Shown here: piece by piece, positions 1-8,489 of the stretch | Layout of the letters: every line of letters starts with the position of its first letter | How positions within the stretch are numbered: the stretch's first letter is position 1 | Assembly (NCBI GenBank): GCA_035576005.1 | Contig: DATLXH010000137.1 | Span: 1-40,656 of the forward strand | Source: DATLXH01 sp035576005 | GTDB lineage: Bacteria; Acidobacteriota; Thermoanaerobaculia; Gp7-AA8 | Reading direction: 5' to 3' | DNA: 40,656 nucleotides | Made by a program: the position numbers and the translations under genes | The notes under the pieces: generated by a model | Told to the model about the DNA's origin: nothing | The model's database searches: none | What the model saw: the letters and a program-made list of their open reading frames with translations, nothing else

Positions 1-150
1 ACGACGGATAGCGGCCTGTCTGCTTCGTTGCACGGCAATTTCGCTCCTTGACATAGTGTCGACTATGCCTTCGTCGCAAAATCGCCGTGCGCCTCGCATC
101 CAAGCCACTCTCCGCCGTCTCACGACAAAGGTCTGTGAGAAGTGCGGGCT
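1..150 (-). repeat. Palindromic element PAL-1, copy A (cut by the window edge)
   Basis: One of four copies of a roughly 180-bp imperfect palindrome; the others are at 9613-9794, 11883-12010 and 28544-28723. This copy lies in the opposite orientation to 9613-9794 and lacks about 33 bp at the window edge. It ends with the arm GTCTGTGAGAAGTGCGGGCT at 131-150, and its centre is the GTCGAC at 58-63, flanked by CATAGT and CTATG. It stops 2 bp before the stop codon of the minus-strand coiled-coil gene, so in transcripts of that operon it would form a 3'-end hairpin. No transposase is present. It is a MITE- or REP-like element by inference. Confidence 0.85.
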
Positions 151-151
151 C

Positions 152-475
152 CTACGCGTCCGCCCCGCCGGCCGGCTCGTCGAGCGACTCGAGCGTAACG
201 AGGATCGACTCGATCCGGCTTCGGATCTCCGAGCGCTCGGCCTGAAACCTCTCATGCTCTTCCTCGACTGCTGATAAGCGCTCGCTGGTACCTTCATGCT
301 GGGTCACTTTCTGCTCTGCAGCATCGAGCCTGGCTTTGAGCGCGTCGCGTTCACGCCTCAGCTCCTGAATCGTACCGATTGCCCGCTCGACCTTCTCGCT
401 GAGCCGCGAGAGAATCTCCCCTTCTTCCGTCCCTTTCAAAGTCAACTGCTCAACTTCATTATTTTTTCTGGCCAA
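152..475 (-). CDS. Small coiled-coil protein, ZapB-like
   Basis: A 107-residue acidic protein of unknown function. Residues about 20-95 are an almost continuous heptad-rich helix (ILSRLSEKVERAIGTIQELR onward), with no signal peptide or membrane segment, so it is probably a cytoplasmic dimeric coiled coil. The start is TTG at 475, preceded by GAGGAG at good spacing; the nearby ATG is out of frame and soon stops. It is last in the meaB-pheT operon, 56 bp after pheT. In other genomes short coiled-coil and ZapA-type division genes follow pheT, so a division-ring role like ZapB is possible, but this is inferred from shape and position only. The gene ends directly against palindromic copy A. Confidence 0.7.
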   Translation of the reverse strand: MARKNNEVEQLTLKGTEEGEILSRLSEKVERAIGTIQELRRERDALKARLDAAEQKVTQHEGTSERLSAVEEEHERFQAERSEIRSRIESILVTLESLDEPAGGADA

Positions 476-531
476 ATCATTCTCCTCGAAAGCTGATCTC
501 TTTCAATGGTGTGCCCGGTCCCTGCCGCAAG

Positions 532-2553
532 TTATGGAATGAGCACCTGCACCTCGAGCATGCCAGCGAGCTGGCCCCCGAGCGTGCGGTGAATCGTCAC
601 CACTTCATCCTGCGTGAGCGATCTGTCGAATGACTGGTACCACATCCCGAGAGTCGTCTTGATCTCATCAGTACGATCGTCGGGGATGAATCGGTCGCGC
701 AGGCCGACTTCATGGAGGTACGGCACCTCAAGGCGCGCGATTGCATCGACAAGGTCCTGATACCGCACCGTGTTCGAATGGACGATCCCTAACGCCATAG
801 GGACTCCGGGGAATCGCGGAACAGCTTTCATCTCGAGTGTCACGCGCGCAGACAGTAACGCGGCAAGGTCGATCTCGCAGACTCCCGCCTCTCCACGCAG
901 ATCGAACGAATCTCTCACGCCCCGGGCGAGCATACCGAGTCTCGCCACCTCGAGCTCTCCCGAAAATGCCGAGGCCGCCTGACCCTTTGCGAGCCAGTCG
1001 GTCTCGAGGGGACGGTAGCTCAGGGTAGACCGGGTCCTTGCGCCGATGGCCTCGAGGACGCCCTTCACGTCGAAGAATCCCACCTGCGCGCTCGACCCCT
1101 CGCGCGTGCCGAAGAAGAGAAGCGCTGCCACTCTTCGCTCCTCTGTCCCGGATGCTGTCTGGTGATAGGTCCGGCCGATCTCGAAGATTGCTCCGTCGCG
1201 AGTGCCGGAGTTCCGGTTGAACGTTGCAGTCTCGAGCAGCCCCGGAAACAGCGTCAGCCGCATTGATTCGATATTCTCGCTGAGCGGGTTTTGAATCGCC
1301 ACCTGCGGCTCTGACGAGAAGAGGCTGTTGTGATCGGTCCGGATGAAGGAGTACTGGACAGTTTCAGTCAAACCGCATTCGAGGAGGATGTCGCGCAGCT
1401 CATCCTCCAGCTCGGAAAGAGGATTGGATCTCACATCGCCACTTGTGACGCGGGGAAGCGAAGACGGCACACGATCGAAGCCATGGAAACGAAGAGCTTC
1501 CTCGATCAGATCGATCTCCTCCCGGATATCGGACCGATACGCAGGGATCGAGACCTCAATAGATTCATCCGATGAGGACTCGACGCGCATGCCGAGAGCG
1601 ATCAGCAGCTCACTGGCCTCCTCGAGCGTCACCGCCCCGCCGGACATTTCCGTGACACTGGACGCACGCAGCACGACCGAGACGGGTGGGATTTCCCGAG
1701 CGACATTGTCGACCATGTCGCCGCGCCTCCCGCCCCCTTCGCTGGCGATCAGGCTCGCCGCCAGTTCCAGAGTCGCAACCGTATCGTTCGGATCGACGTT
1801 TCGCTCGAACCGATAAGCAGCGTCGCTTTTGATTCCATGCTTTTTCGAGACCTGACGTATGACCGCGGGCTCGAACCAGGCGCATTCGAGAAGAACGTTT
1901 TTCGTCGCGGCTGTGATCTCGCTGTTCCTGCCTCCCATGACTCCGCCCAGCCCGACTCCGCGAGTCGCATCTGCGACCACGACTTCATCGCCCGAAAGAG
2001 TTCTCTTCACTCCATCCAGAGTCTCGAGCGACTCCCCCGCACCTGCTCTCCTCACCTCAATCGATCTGCCGGAAAGCCGGTCGAGATCGAAAGCGTGCAT
2101 CGGGTGGCCGGTTGCGAGCATCACGTAGTTCGTGATGTCAACGATGTTGTTGATTGGTCGGAGTCCGACGGCCTCGAGTCTCGTGCGGATCCGCTCACTG
2201 GAGGGACGCACTGTAATCCCTGACATTGGGAGCGCGGAGAAGCGTGCACAAAGCTCGGGGGCTGTGATCGTCACTCTGATTGGAGCCGACTCGAACGATT
2301 CGTGTTCTGCCTGCGCGAGCTTCACACGGATGAGCGGACGGTCCAGCGCAGCAGAGAGCTCTCTGGCCAGACCAAGGTGACTCATGGCGTCAATTCGATT
2401 ACTCGTGAACTCCACTTCGAAGACACTGTCTTCACCATGCTTTTCGATCCCTTCGACTGCGTGACCGATCAGCGTGAGCCGGGACGCGATGTCGCTGTCA
2501 GAGAAATCGGTGAGATCCAGGTAATCACTAAGCCATGCGCGAGAGATTTTCAT
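532..2553 (-). CDS. pheT: Phenylalanine--tRNA ligase beta subunit, short form
   Basis: Beta subunit of the cytoplasmic (alpha-beta)2 enzyme that charges tRNA-Phe; the alpha subunit carries the active site. At 673 residues it is about 120 shorter than the usual 790-800. The N-terminal strand (MKISRAWLSDYLDL) runs straight into the B3/B4 editing region (VFEVEFTSNRIDAMSHLGLA, about residues 44-63), so the OB-fold tRNA-binding (EMAP-II-like) domain that normally lies at about 40-150 is absent. The B3/B4, B5 (about 290-360) and catalytic-like domains follow, with the FDX-ACB anticodon-arm domain at about 580-673. A good AGGA ribosome site precedes the ATG. It lies 11 bp downstream of meaB; pheS is not in the window, which is unusual because pheS and pheT are commonly adjacent. 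Confidence 0.95.
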   Translation of the reverse strand: MKISRAWLSDYLDLTDFSDSDIASRLTLIGHAVEGIEKHGEDSVFEVEFTSNRIDAMSHLGLARELSAALDRPLIRVKLAQAEHESFESAPIRVTITAPELCARFSALPMSGITVRPSSERIRTRLEAVGLRPINNIVDITNYVMLATGHPMHAFDLDRLSGRSIEVRRAGAGESLETLDGVKRTLSGDEVVVADATRGVGLGGVMGGRNSEITAATKNVLLECAWFEPAVIRQVSKKHGIKSDAAYRFERNVDPNDTVATLELAASLIASEGGGRRGDMVDNVAREIPPVSVVLRASSVTEMSGGAVTLEEASELLIALGMRVESSSDESIEVSIPAYRSDIREEIDLIEEALRFHGFDRVPSSLPRVTSGDVRSNPLSELEDELRDILLECGLTETVQYSFIRTDHNSLFSSEPQVAIQNPLSENIESMRLTLFPGLLETATFNRNSGTRDGAIFEIGRTYHQTASGTEERRVAALLFFGTREGSSAQVGFFDVKGVLEAIGARTRSTLSYRPLETDWLAKGQAASAFSGELEVARLGMLARGVRDSFDLRGEAGVCEIDLAALLSARVTLEMKAVPRFPGVPMALGIVHSNTVRYQDLVDAIARLEVPYLHEVGLRDRFIPDDRTDEIKTTLGMWYQSFDRSLTQDEVVTIHRTLGGQLAGMLEVQVLIP

Positions 2554-2564
2554 CGGTCCTGTTC

Positions 2565-3617
2565 TTACTCTATCGTGCCGGGGTTTCTGCCGATATGGGA
2601 TTCATTGTCAAACCGGACGCTTCGCATCAGGCCCTCTGCAGCATCCTGAGGATTGTTTTTCTTCTCCAATACATCGTCGAGCAACCGCTCATACTCCTGT
2701 CGGGAGATCGCCCCACCTACCAGGCGTTCCATGAATCGTTCTTTCAGCTGTGTTTCGATCCGGATCCGAACGCGCTCACGATTTCGTCTCTTCAGCTCGC
2801 CTGACGATTCCAGGTAGTTGTAATGAGATTCGATAGCCTCGGCAAGCTCCTCGACGCCAGACGGTTTTGACGCGACTGTCTTGATGATTGGCGGGATCCA
2901 GTCGCCATGCTCTTCGACCAGCGACATCATCATGGTGACCTCCGTGACGGTCTTATCTGCCCCGGGACGGTCCGCCTTGTTCACCACGAAGATGTCTCCA
3001 ATCTCCATGATCCCCGCTTTGATTGCCTGGATGTCGTCTCCCATACCAGGGACGAGCACTACCATGTTCGACTGAACCGTTCGGATCACTTCCACTTCAT
3101 CCTGTCCCACGCCTACGGTCTCGACGAGCACCATCTCGAAACCACCAGCGTCGAGAAGATCGACGACATCATTGGTGGCCCTGGCCAGCCCGCCGAGAAA
3201 TCCTCGGGTGGCCATCGACCGGATGAATACGCCTCGATCGGTGTACAGATCGGTCATCCTGATGCGATCGCCGAGAATCGCCCCGCCTGTGAATGGCGAC
3301 GTTGGATCGACGCAGACGATTCCGACCCGCTTCCCCTGCTTTCTGTAAAAGCGCGCAAGAGCCGCAACGAGTGTCGACTTGCCGGCCCCCGGGGATCCTG
3401 TGATTCCCAGGATCCGCGCATTACCGGTTGCAGGATAGATGGAAGCCAGCAGCCGCTCGCTCTCCTTCGTATCGCGCTCGACGAGCGAGATCGCGCGTCC
3501 GAGCGCGCGGTACTGCCCACTGGTGATGGCGTTCGTCAATTCCTGAATGCTGTTCTGAGTCATCCTGATCTCACGGAGTGAAGCGGATTCTGATAACACA
3601 CTTTCGACGCTTGCCAT
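2565..3617 (-). CDS. meaB: Methylmalonyl-CoA mutase-associated GTPase (MeaB/ArgK family)
   Basis: A 350-residue G3E-class GTPase that loads and protects the adenosylcobalamin cofactor of acyl-CoA mutases such as methylmalonyl-CoA mutase. Visible motifs are the Walker A loop GITGSPGAGKST (71-82), the family signature DPTSPFTGGAILGDRIRM (about 104-121), VETVGVGQDEVEV (about 165) and the guanine-specificity NKAD (about 214). Helical N and C termini match the MeaB dimer. The start is uncertain: ATG at 3617 has no clear ribosome site, and ATG at 3563 (MTQNSIQEL) would also give a complete protein. It is first in the operon with pheT. The mutase itself is not in the window. It suggests propionate or branched-chain amino-acid breakdown, in line with the acyl-CoA dehydrogenases nearby. 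Confidence 0.93.
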   Translation of the reverse strand: MASVESVLSESASLREIRMTQNSIQELTNAITSGQYRALGRAISLVERDTKESERLLASIYPATGNARILGITGSPGAGKSTLVAALARFYRKQGKRVGIVCVDPTSPFTGGAILGDRIRMTDLYTDRGVFIRSMATRGFLGGLARATNDVVDLLDAGGFEMVLVETVGVGQDEVEVIRTVQSNMVVLVPGMGDDIQAIKAGIMEIGDIFVVNKADRPGADKTVTEVTMMMSLVEEHGDWIPPIIKTVASKPSGVEELAEAIESHYNYLESSGELKRRNRERVRIRIETQLKERFMERLVGGAISRQEYERLLDDVLEKKNNPQDAAEGLMRSVRFDNESHIGRNPGTIE

Positions 3618-3636
3618 AGGGGAGAGGCACCCCAGG

Positions 3637-3776
3637 GCGAAGCCTTTGGAGTGCGGCAGCCGCAGCTGCGGCTTTTTGTGTCGCGCCCGGGTGAACGTGT
3701 TTCACCTCATGCCGACAGCATCGCGATAAGACCCGGAAAGCGGCAGCTGTGGCTGCCGCACTCCAAAGGCTTCGCC
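3637..3776. repeat. Large inverted repeat, about 40-bp arms
   Basis: The left arm (3637-3676) and right arm (3737-3776) are reverse complements at about 38 of 40 positions; each includes CTTTGGAGTGCGGCAGCC or its complement. The inner part of the left arm is itself the palindrome GCCGCAGCTGCGGC followed by TTTTT. The element lies between the stop of the acyl-CoA dehydrogenase gene and the start of meaB, both on the minus strand. It is non-coding and unrelated in sequence to PAL-1. Confidence 0.85.
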
Positions 3777-3802
3777 TCGCACGATCTGTGACCCCGTGCG
3801 AG
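3776..3802 (-). terminator. Possible terminator hairpin after acyl-CoA dehydrogenase gene
   Basis: Arms CTCGCACG (3776-3783) and CGTGCGAG (3795-3802) form a perfect 8-bp stem 20 bp after the stop codon of the minus-strand gene. There is no U-tract, so intrinsic termination is only a suggestion; it may instead be a further arm of the adjoining inverted repeat. Confidence 0.3.
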
Positions 3803-3822
3803 GTGCCGCCCGCGGCGATTCG

Positions 3823-4965
3823 CTACATCGTCAACAGCCCTCTCGCGATCACCATCCGTTGGATTTCGCTCGTTCCTTCACCAATGGTGCAAAGCTTGAC
3901 GTCGCGGTAAAACTTCTCCGCCGGATAGTCTTTGATGAAACCGTAGCCGCCGAAGATCTGAACGCCTTTCTCGGTCGCCCTCACGGCAACTTCAGAAGCG
4001 TACAGCTTGGCCATCGCGGACAACTGCGTGACCTTTTCTCCAGCATCTTTCACCGACGCCGCCTGATAGCAAAGAAGCCGCGCGGCTTCGATCTCGGTAG
4101 CCATGTCCGCGAGCATGAACTGGATCGCCTGGAACTCCGAGATCGCCTTACCGAAAGCGATGCGCTGTTTCGCGTAGTCGCGCGCGGCCTCGTACGCTCC
4201 GCGTGCAATTCCCAGAGAGAGCGCGCCGATCGAGATCCGCCCCCCATCCAGAACTTTCATCGAATCGATGAAGCCGTACCCGACCTTGCCCAGGACGTTC
4301 CCGTCGGATACCCGGCAATCTTCCATCACAAGCTCTGCGGTATCGGAGGCGCGCATGCCAAGCTTGTTCTCTTTTTTCCCCGGACGGATTCCCTTCTTGT
4401 CCATCTCCACCGCGAACGCCGTGATTCCATGTTTCTGGTCGGACCGATCGGTAACGGCCAGGATCACCGATATATCTGCGTAAGTCGCATTCGTGATGAA
4501 ATTTTTCGTGCCGTTGAGGACCCAGTCGTTGCCATCTTTGACAGCGACGGTACGCATCCCCGAAGCGTCACTTCCAGACCCTGGCTCGGTCAATCCCCAT
4601 GCGCCGATCCATTCACCGGTTGTTAGCTTTGGAAGCCACTTCTTCTTTTGCTCTTCGTTGCCGGCGAGGTAGATGTGACCTGTGCACAAGGAGTTGTGCG
4701 CCGCCACAGCCAGCCCCACGGAGCTGTCGACAACCGCCAGTTCTTCGATGATGTTGACGTAGTCGACATAGGAGAGGCCGGCACCACCGTACTCTTCGGG
4801 AAAGATGGCTCCGAGCATTCCGAGCTCACCCAGCTTCTTGATCGTTTCGAGAGGAAAATGCTGCGCCTCATCCCACTCCATGACGTGAGGTTTAATCTCG
4901 CTTTCCGCGAAATCCTTCACCATCTGCTTGATCTGTTTCTGTTCGTTCGAAAGGCGGAAGTCCAT
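3823..4965 (-). CDS. Acyl-CoA dehydrogenase
   Basis: A 380-residue FAD enzyme of the short/branched-chain acyl-CoA dehydrogenase family, forming the alpha-beta double bond and passing electrons to ETF. The all-helical N-terminal domain is followed by the flavin signature WGLTEPGSGSDASG (about 123-136) and the C-terminal FGGYGFIKDYPAEKFYRDVK with the catalytic glutamate in IGEGTSEIQR (Glu363). The length matches the family. The ATG at 4965 has AGGAG at proper spacing. It stands alone between two repeat-filled gaps. The exact chain specificity (butyryl, isovaleryl, 2-methylbutyryl) cannot be read from sequence alone. Together with MeaB and glutaryl-CoA dehydrogenase it points to amino-acid and fatty-acid catabolism. 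Confidence 0.94.
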   Translation of the reverse strand: MDFRLSNEQKQIKQMVKDFAESEIKPHVMEWDEAQHFPLETIKKLGELGMLGAIFPEEYGGAGLSYVDYVNIIEELAVVDSSVGLAVAAHNSLCTGHIYLAGNEEQKKKWLPKLTTGEWIGAWGLTEPGSGSDASGMRTVAVKDGNDWVLNGTKNFITNATYADISVILAVTDRSDQKHGITAFAVEMDKKGIRPGKKENKLGMRASDTAELVMEDCRVSDGNVLGKVGYGFIDSMKVLDGGRISIGALSLGIARGAYEAARDYAKQRIAFGKAISEFQAIQFMLADMATEIEAARLLCYQAASVKDAGEKVTQLSAMAKLYASEVAVRATEKGVQIFGGYGFIKDYPAEKFYRDVKLCTIGEGTSEIQRMVIARGLLTM

Positions 4966-5128
4966 TTGTCGGGCTCCTAAGCGAAAAGAGGCGTTGCGGG
5001 GTGACGGGTTGCAGGAGGCTCGCCAGACCCCTCGAGAGGAAGTAACCGAGCGGAGCGGGAGGCCATTCTAACGCCCTCTCAGATGCTTTGTAGAACAGCA
5101 CATCCGGGGGTGCGGGGTTTCTACACAA

Positions 5129-5179
5129 CTCCTTCTGAGAAACTTCCAGCATTTACGTGGCTTTGCGGCTGTGTCGTCC
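5129..5179 (-). repeat. Tail module of the modular palindrome family (reverse copy)
   Basis: Read on the minus strand this 51-bp block matches 31358-31410 closely, sharing ATGCTGGA, GTTT and TCTCAGAAGGAG, and it is related to 5339-5390 and 23702-23755. It lies 45 bp outside the long stem at 5225-5350 and points away from it. The rest of 4966-5128 holds no recognisable gene or site. Confidence 0.75.
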
Positions 5180-5224
5180 AGAGCGGGTGTACGGCAACGT
5201 GCCGCGACTGAGAACAAGAAACGA

Positions 5225-5350
5225 GGTGTCATCCCGAGCGTCGAGCGAGGGATCTGGGCGGGGGCCTCATCCAGGAACAACGATTCCGAATCTCGACTCG
5301 CAGCGTAGGGCCCCCACCCAGATCCCTCGCTCGACGCTCGGGATGACACC
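5225..5350. repeat. Long inverted repeat, 41-bp near-perfect stem
   Basis: Arms 5225-5265 and 5309-5350 pair almost perfectly. Both carry GAGCGTCGAGCGAGGGATC or its complement and begin or end with GGTGTCATCCC / GGGATGACACC. The loop (5266-5308) is unrelated. A decayed relative with the same words lies at 40437-40477. Non-coding; it separates the acyl-CoA dehydrogenase and exporter genes. Confidence 0.9.
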
Positions 5351-5390
5351 AGCAAACCCGCATAACACTGGGAGTTTCTCGGAAGCGGCT
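5339..5390 (+). repeat. Tail module of the modular palindrome family (forward copy)
   Basis: This block begins inside the right arm of the stem at 5225-5350 (CGGGATGACACC) and runs through AAACCCGCATAACACTGG to GAGTTTCTCGGAAG. Similar tails occur at 23702-23755 and 31358-31410. From 5391 to 5524 there is no gene; words such as GATGACACC recur there in degraded form. Confidence 0.75.
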
Positions 5391-5524
5391 GCATCTCACA
5401 TTGCCGCGACAGAAAAAACGATGTGTCGCTCCTTTTGCTCAGTCGCGGCATCTTGCCGTGCACCCGCTCGAGATGACACCTCGGATTCTTTCACCGATCA
5501 CTCGCGCCGCCGTAGTGCAGTGAC

Positions 5525-6394
5525 TCAGGATGACGGCTTCACGCCTGGCTCCCTCAACTCCTCCGCCTCGCTCCCTGATGTCCGCCACGCGATTGCGGCC
5601 AGCACGATCGCTCCGCCGAGAAGTGCAATGGTTCTCGGCCGCTCCCCGAGAAACAGAAAGACCCACAGAGGATTTGCTATCGGCTCGATCATACCGATCA
5701 GAGATGCCTCGGTGGCCGTGACGTGGCTCAGGCCGCGTACGAACAGAACATACGCGGCCCCGATCTGGACAACGCCGAGGCCGAGCAGAATCGGAATCGA
5801 GACGGGCGCAAGCCGAAGATTCGAGGCGACAAATGGCAGTAGAGCGAGTGCGAGCAGGAGATTCCCGTAACAGATTGCAGCCTCTGCCGAGGCTCCCCTC
5901 TCGCGACGAAGCGACATGATCAGCATAGCGAAGAAGACGCTCGACAAGGCCGCGGTGGCATTGCCCAGCTGATTCTTCGGCTCGAGCTCGCCCACGAAGA
6001 AGAGCGCCATCCCGCAGATAGCCACCACGACTGCAATACCGTCCCGCATCCTGAAACGCTCACCAAGAAACAGCGGAGAGAGAAGAAGTACCCAGATCAC
6101 TCCGCTTGACTGAAGAAAAATTGCGTTTGCCGCTGTGGTGAGTTTCGTCGCGATGACGAAGGTCGTCAGACAGGCGCCATAGCTGACCGTCGCGATCGCA
6201 AAGGGAACCGTCAATTTCACAACCTTCGGTCGCAGCAGAAGGAAAAGAACGACCGCCGCGAAGAGCGATCTGTAGAACGTGACTACCAGCGGGCCTTCAA
6301 CGACCGCCTTGATTCCGATCCCTCCGGTAGACCAGAGCAGCGCGGCCCCCACGATCATCAGGACTCCACGGCGTTCCTCCGAGAGCCCTGACAA
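5525..6394 (-). CDS. EamA/DMT-family membrane transporter
   Basis: A 289-residue inner-membrane protein with ten predicted hydrophobic segments in two homologous EamA halves (about 10-135 and 150-280), typical of drug/metabolite exporters. Visible hallmarks are ALLWSTGGIGIKAVV in helix 1, the LxPLFLGERF end of the first repeat and LIGMIEPIANPLWVFLFLGE in the second. The substrate is unknown. The annotated start is TTG at 6394, only 3 bp after the aconitase stop; an internal ATG at 6358 with GGAG upstream is an alternative that would begin almost in helix 1. The very tight spacing makes co-translation with the preceding hydratase likely, so export of a related carboxylate or amino acid is conceivable but unproven. 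Confidence 0.88.
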   Translation of the reverse strand: MSGLSEERRGVLMIVGAALLWSTGGIGIKAVVEGPLVVTFYRSLFAAVVLFLLLRPKVVKLTVPFAIATVSYGACLTTFVIATKLTTAANAIFLQSSGVIWVLLLSPLFLGERFRMRDGIAVVVAICGMALFFVGELEPKNQLGNATAALSSVFFAMLIMSLRRERGASAEAAICYGNLLLALALLPFVASNLRLAPVSIPILLGLGVVQIGAAYVLFVRGLSHVTATEASLIGMIEPIANPLWVFLFLGERPRTIALLGGAIVLAAIAWRTSGSEAEELREPGVKPSS

Positions 6395-6397
6395 CGG

Positions 6398-8398
6398 TTA
6401 GCCGGCCACCGGGATCTTCGCGAACATCCCAGGCGTGTACTCGCTGATCTGCCCTGTGAACGCCGACGCAGCAACTGTGAGTGGCGAGGCCAGCCAGAGT
6501 CTGCCCGGGCCCGATCGACCTTTGAAGTTCCGGTTGATTGCACTCACGGTGACTTCGTCCGACTCTTCCGACACACCAGGTCCGCAACCGATGCAGGCGC
6601 CGCAACCCGGCTTGAGAACGGTGGCCCCTGCGCGCTCGAACGTGTCGAGCAGGCCGTTTTCACGGCAGAAGTCCTCCACGGCAAGCGACCCGAATTGAAT
6701 ATAGAACTTCACGCCTTCCGCCACTCGCAACCCGTTGTCGACAGCCTCTTTCGCGACCTGGTGATAGAAGATCAGGTCATCGATCTTTCCCGCCGTACAA
6801 CTGCCGGCGTACGCGATATCGATGGCAACCGTCCCGATGTCCCTGATGAACGCGCCGTTGGTAGGATCGGAAGGAATTCCCTCATCGGGATTTCCCGGAT
6901 GAGCCACCATCGGCTCGATCTTCGAAAGGTCGATCAGATGCGTGCCGCCCTCATACACGGCGTCGGGGTCAGGCTCTACCGCTAGCGAACCGAGAAGCTC
7001 CCTGTCTGCATCCGGACGGAACTGCGCGATCCAGTCGTAGGTCTTCTCATCGGCAACTACGATCGCGGTGCGGGCGGAACACTCGGTCGCCATATTGGCG
7101 AGAGTGGCCCGCTCGTCGAGTGAGAGATTCGCAACGCCCGGGCCCGTGAATTCCATGATCCGATTGAGTGTCAGCTGCGGCTTCGCGTAGTTCAGCAGTA
7201 TGTAGAGCATCACGTCTTTCGCCGTGACGTTCCCGCGCAGCTGACCGGTCAACTCGAAGCGGATCGACTCCGGCACCTCCACCTGTGTGAACCCTGAGTG
7301 AACGAGGTTGGCGTACTCGGTCGCCCCAACGCCCCACGCGAGCGCGTTGTTCACGCCTCCCATGCAGGTATGGCTGTCTGTCGCTTGAATCAGGTCGCCC
7401 GGGTCGATGATGAACTCGCGAGCAACTTCGTGACAGATCCCGGGCGAGACACCGTTCTCGGCAGAGAAGTTACGACAGCCCGTGTGTTTCTGAAAGTCCC
7501 GTTGCAGAGTACGGAGCGTTTCGATTTTCTCCATGAACGCCCGCATCTTCGGAACTTCGTCTGCGTAGATGAGATGGTCCTCGAACACGGCGAACTTCTG
7601 AGGATTTCGGATCGAGTACGCAGCCCCGTACTCCTGCTCGAGGAAGTAGTGGACCTGCGCCGTAGTGAACTCGTGCGTGTAGCCGCCGTCAACGCCTACG
7701 ACCACGGCGTCTCCGGGCTTTACATACCGGGCGTCGTCGGTCACACCGATCATGTGCCGCGCGAGAATCTTCTCGCCCATCGTCATAGGCCTCGGCTCGT
7801 TGCGCGGAACAGGCAGGGTGATCTCCGCCGACGCCAGCGCTTTCGCGAACGGGAAGAGACCTCCCTCACGAACAATCAGTTGCGTGATCGGATCGTAATC
7901 ACGATAGAACTCCTCGAGCGCGATTCCCTCCCCCGCCTGCAGACGGCGGAGGACATCGTGATCAGCCATGAGCACGCCCTGATTGTTGTTGTTGCCCGCG
8001 TGAATCGGCGCGAATGACGCCGCGATCGCCAGGTGGATCCCACTCCACTTCTCGGCCTGGACTGCGGTCTCGCGCGAGCTTCCGACACCCTTGCGGTAGC
8101 CCGATACGATCACCTCGAAGTTGCCTTTGATGAGCTCGTCTCTCTCAAACAGCCGCTTGCCGTTGACGATCAGTCCTGCATACGCATCGCGCGCCAGATC
8201 TTCCGGCCGATGACTGAAACAGACCCACGCCGGAGTCATCGCATCCGTGTTGATGTCGTCGAGAAGATCTTCGATCTGAAGATCTTTCATCTGCAGATCG
8301 ACTCTCCCTTCTAGCTGTTGACGAATGAGCTCGGAGTCTTTCGTCAGAAACAGGACACGCCTGCCGGGAGTGAGGGTAATTGTGGCTGGTGGTTTCAT
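6398..8398 (-). CDS. Aconitase-superfamily hydratase, swivel domain first (LeuD-LeuC fusion order)
   Basis: A 666-residue [4Fe-4S] hydro-lyase. The N-terminal third is the small swivel domain (DDINTDAMTP at about 47-56, the GVGSSRETA substrate loop at about 104-112). The remainder is LeuC-like, with DSHTC, EFTGPGVANLS and probable cluster cysteines Cys534 (GSCTAGK), Cys599 and Cys602 (GCGACIGCG). Aconitase A carries the swivel at the C terminus and AcnB has an additional HEAT-like domain, so this order without HEAT is a permuted or fused LeuD-LeuC type. It lies 91 bp downstream of an isocitrate/isopropylmalate-type dehydrogenase; hydratase then dehydrogenase are successive steps of citrate, isopropylmalate or homocitrate pathways. 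Substrate unresolved. AAGGAG precedes the ATG. Confidence 0.88.
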   Translation of the reverse strand: MKPPATITLTPGRRVLFLTKDSELIRQQLEGRVDLQMKDLQIEDLLDDINTDAMTPAWVCFSHRPEDLARDAYAGLIVNGKRLFERDELIKGNFEVIVSGYRKGVGSSRETAVQAEKWSGIHLAIAASFAPIHAGNNNNQGVLMADHDVLRRLQAGEGIALEEFYRDYDPITQLIVREGGLFPFAKALASAEITLPVPRNEPRPMTMGEKILARHMIGVTDDARYVKPGDAVVVGVDGGYTHEFTTAQVHYFLEQEYGAAYSIRNPQKFAVFEDHLIYADEVPKMRAFMEKIETLRTLQRDFQKHTGCRNFSAENGVSPGICHEVAREFIIDPGDLIQATDSHTCMGGVNNALAWGVGATEYANLVHSGFTQVEVPESIRFELTGQLRGNVTAKDVMLYILLNYAKPQLTLNRIMEFTGPGVANLSLDERATLANMATECSARTAIVVADEKTYDWIAQFRPDADRELLGSLAVEPDPDAVYEGGTHLIDLSKIEPMVAHPGNPDEGIPSDPTNGAFIRDIGTVAIDIAYAGSCTAGKIDDLIFYHQVAKEAVDNGLRVAEGVKFYIQFGSLAVEDFCRENGLLDTFERAGATVLKPGCGACIGCGPGVSEESDEVTVSAINRNFKGRSGPGRLWLASPLTVAASAFTGQISEYTPGMFAKIPVAG

Positions 8399-8489
8399 GA
8401 GCTCCTTGATGATTCCCGTGTCTGCAGGCAGAGTAAAACAGATGATATCCGCAACACTGTTCCAGCTCTTGAGCGCACAACTCGCCCCG

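Noticed and set aside
5068..5463. 131-residue minus-strand open frame
   Set aside because: It lies in the palindrome and its tails; it has no ribosome site and no family resemblance.
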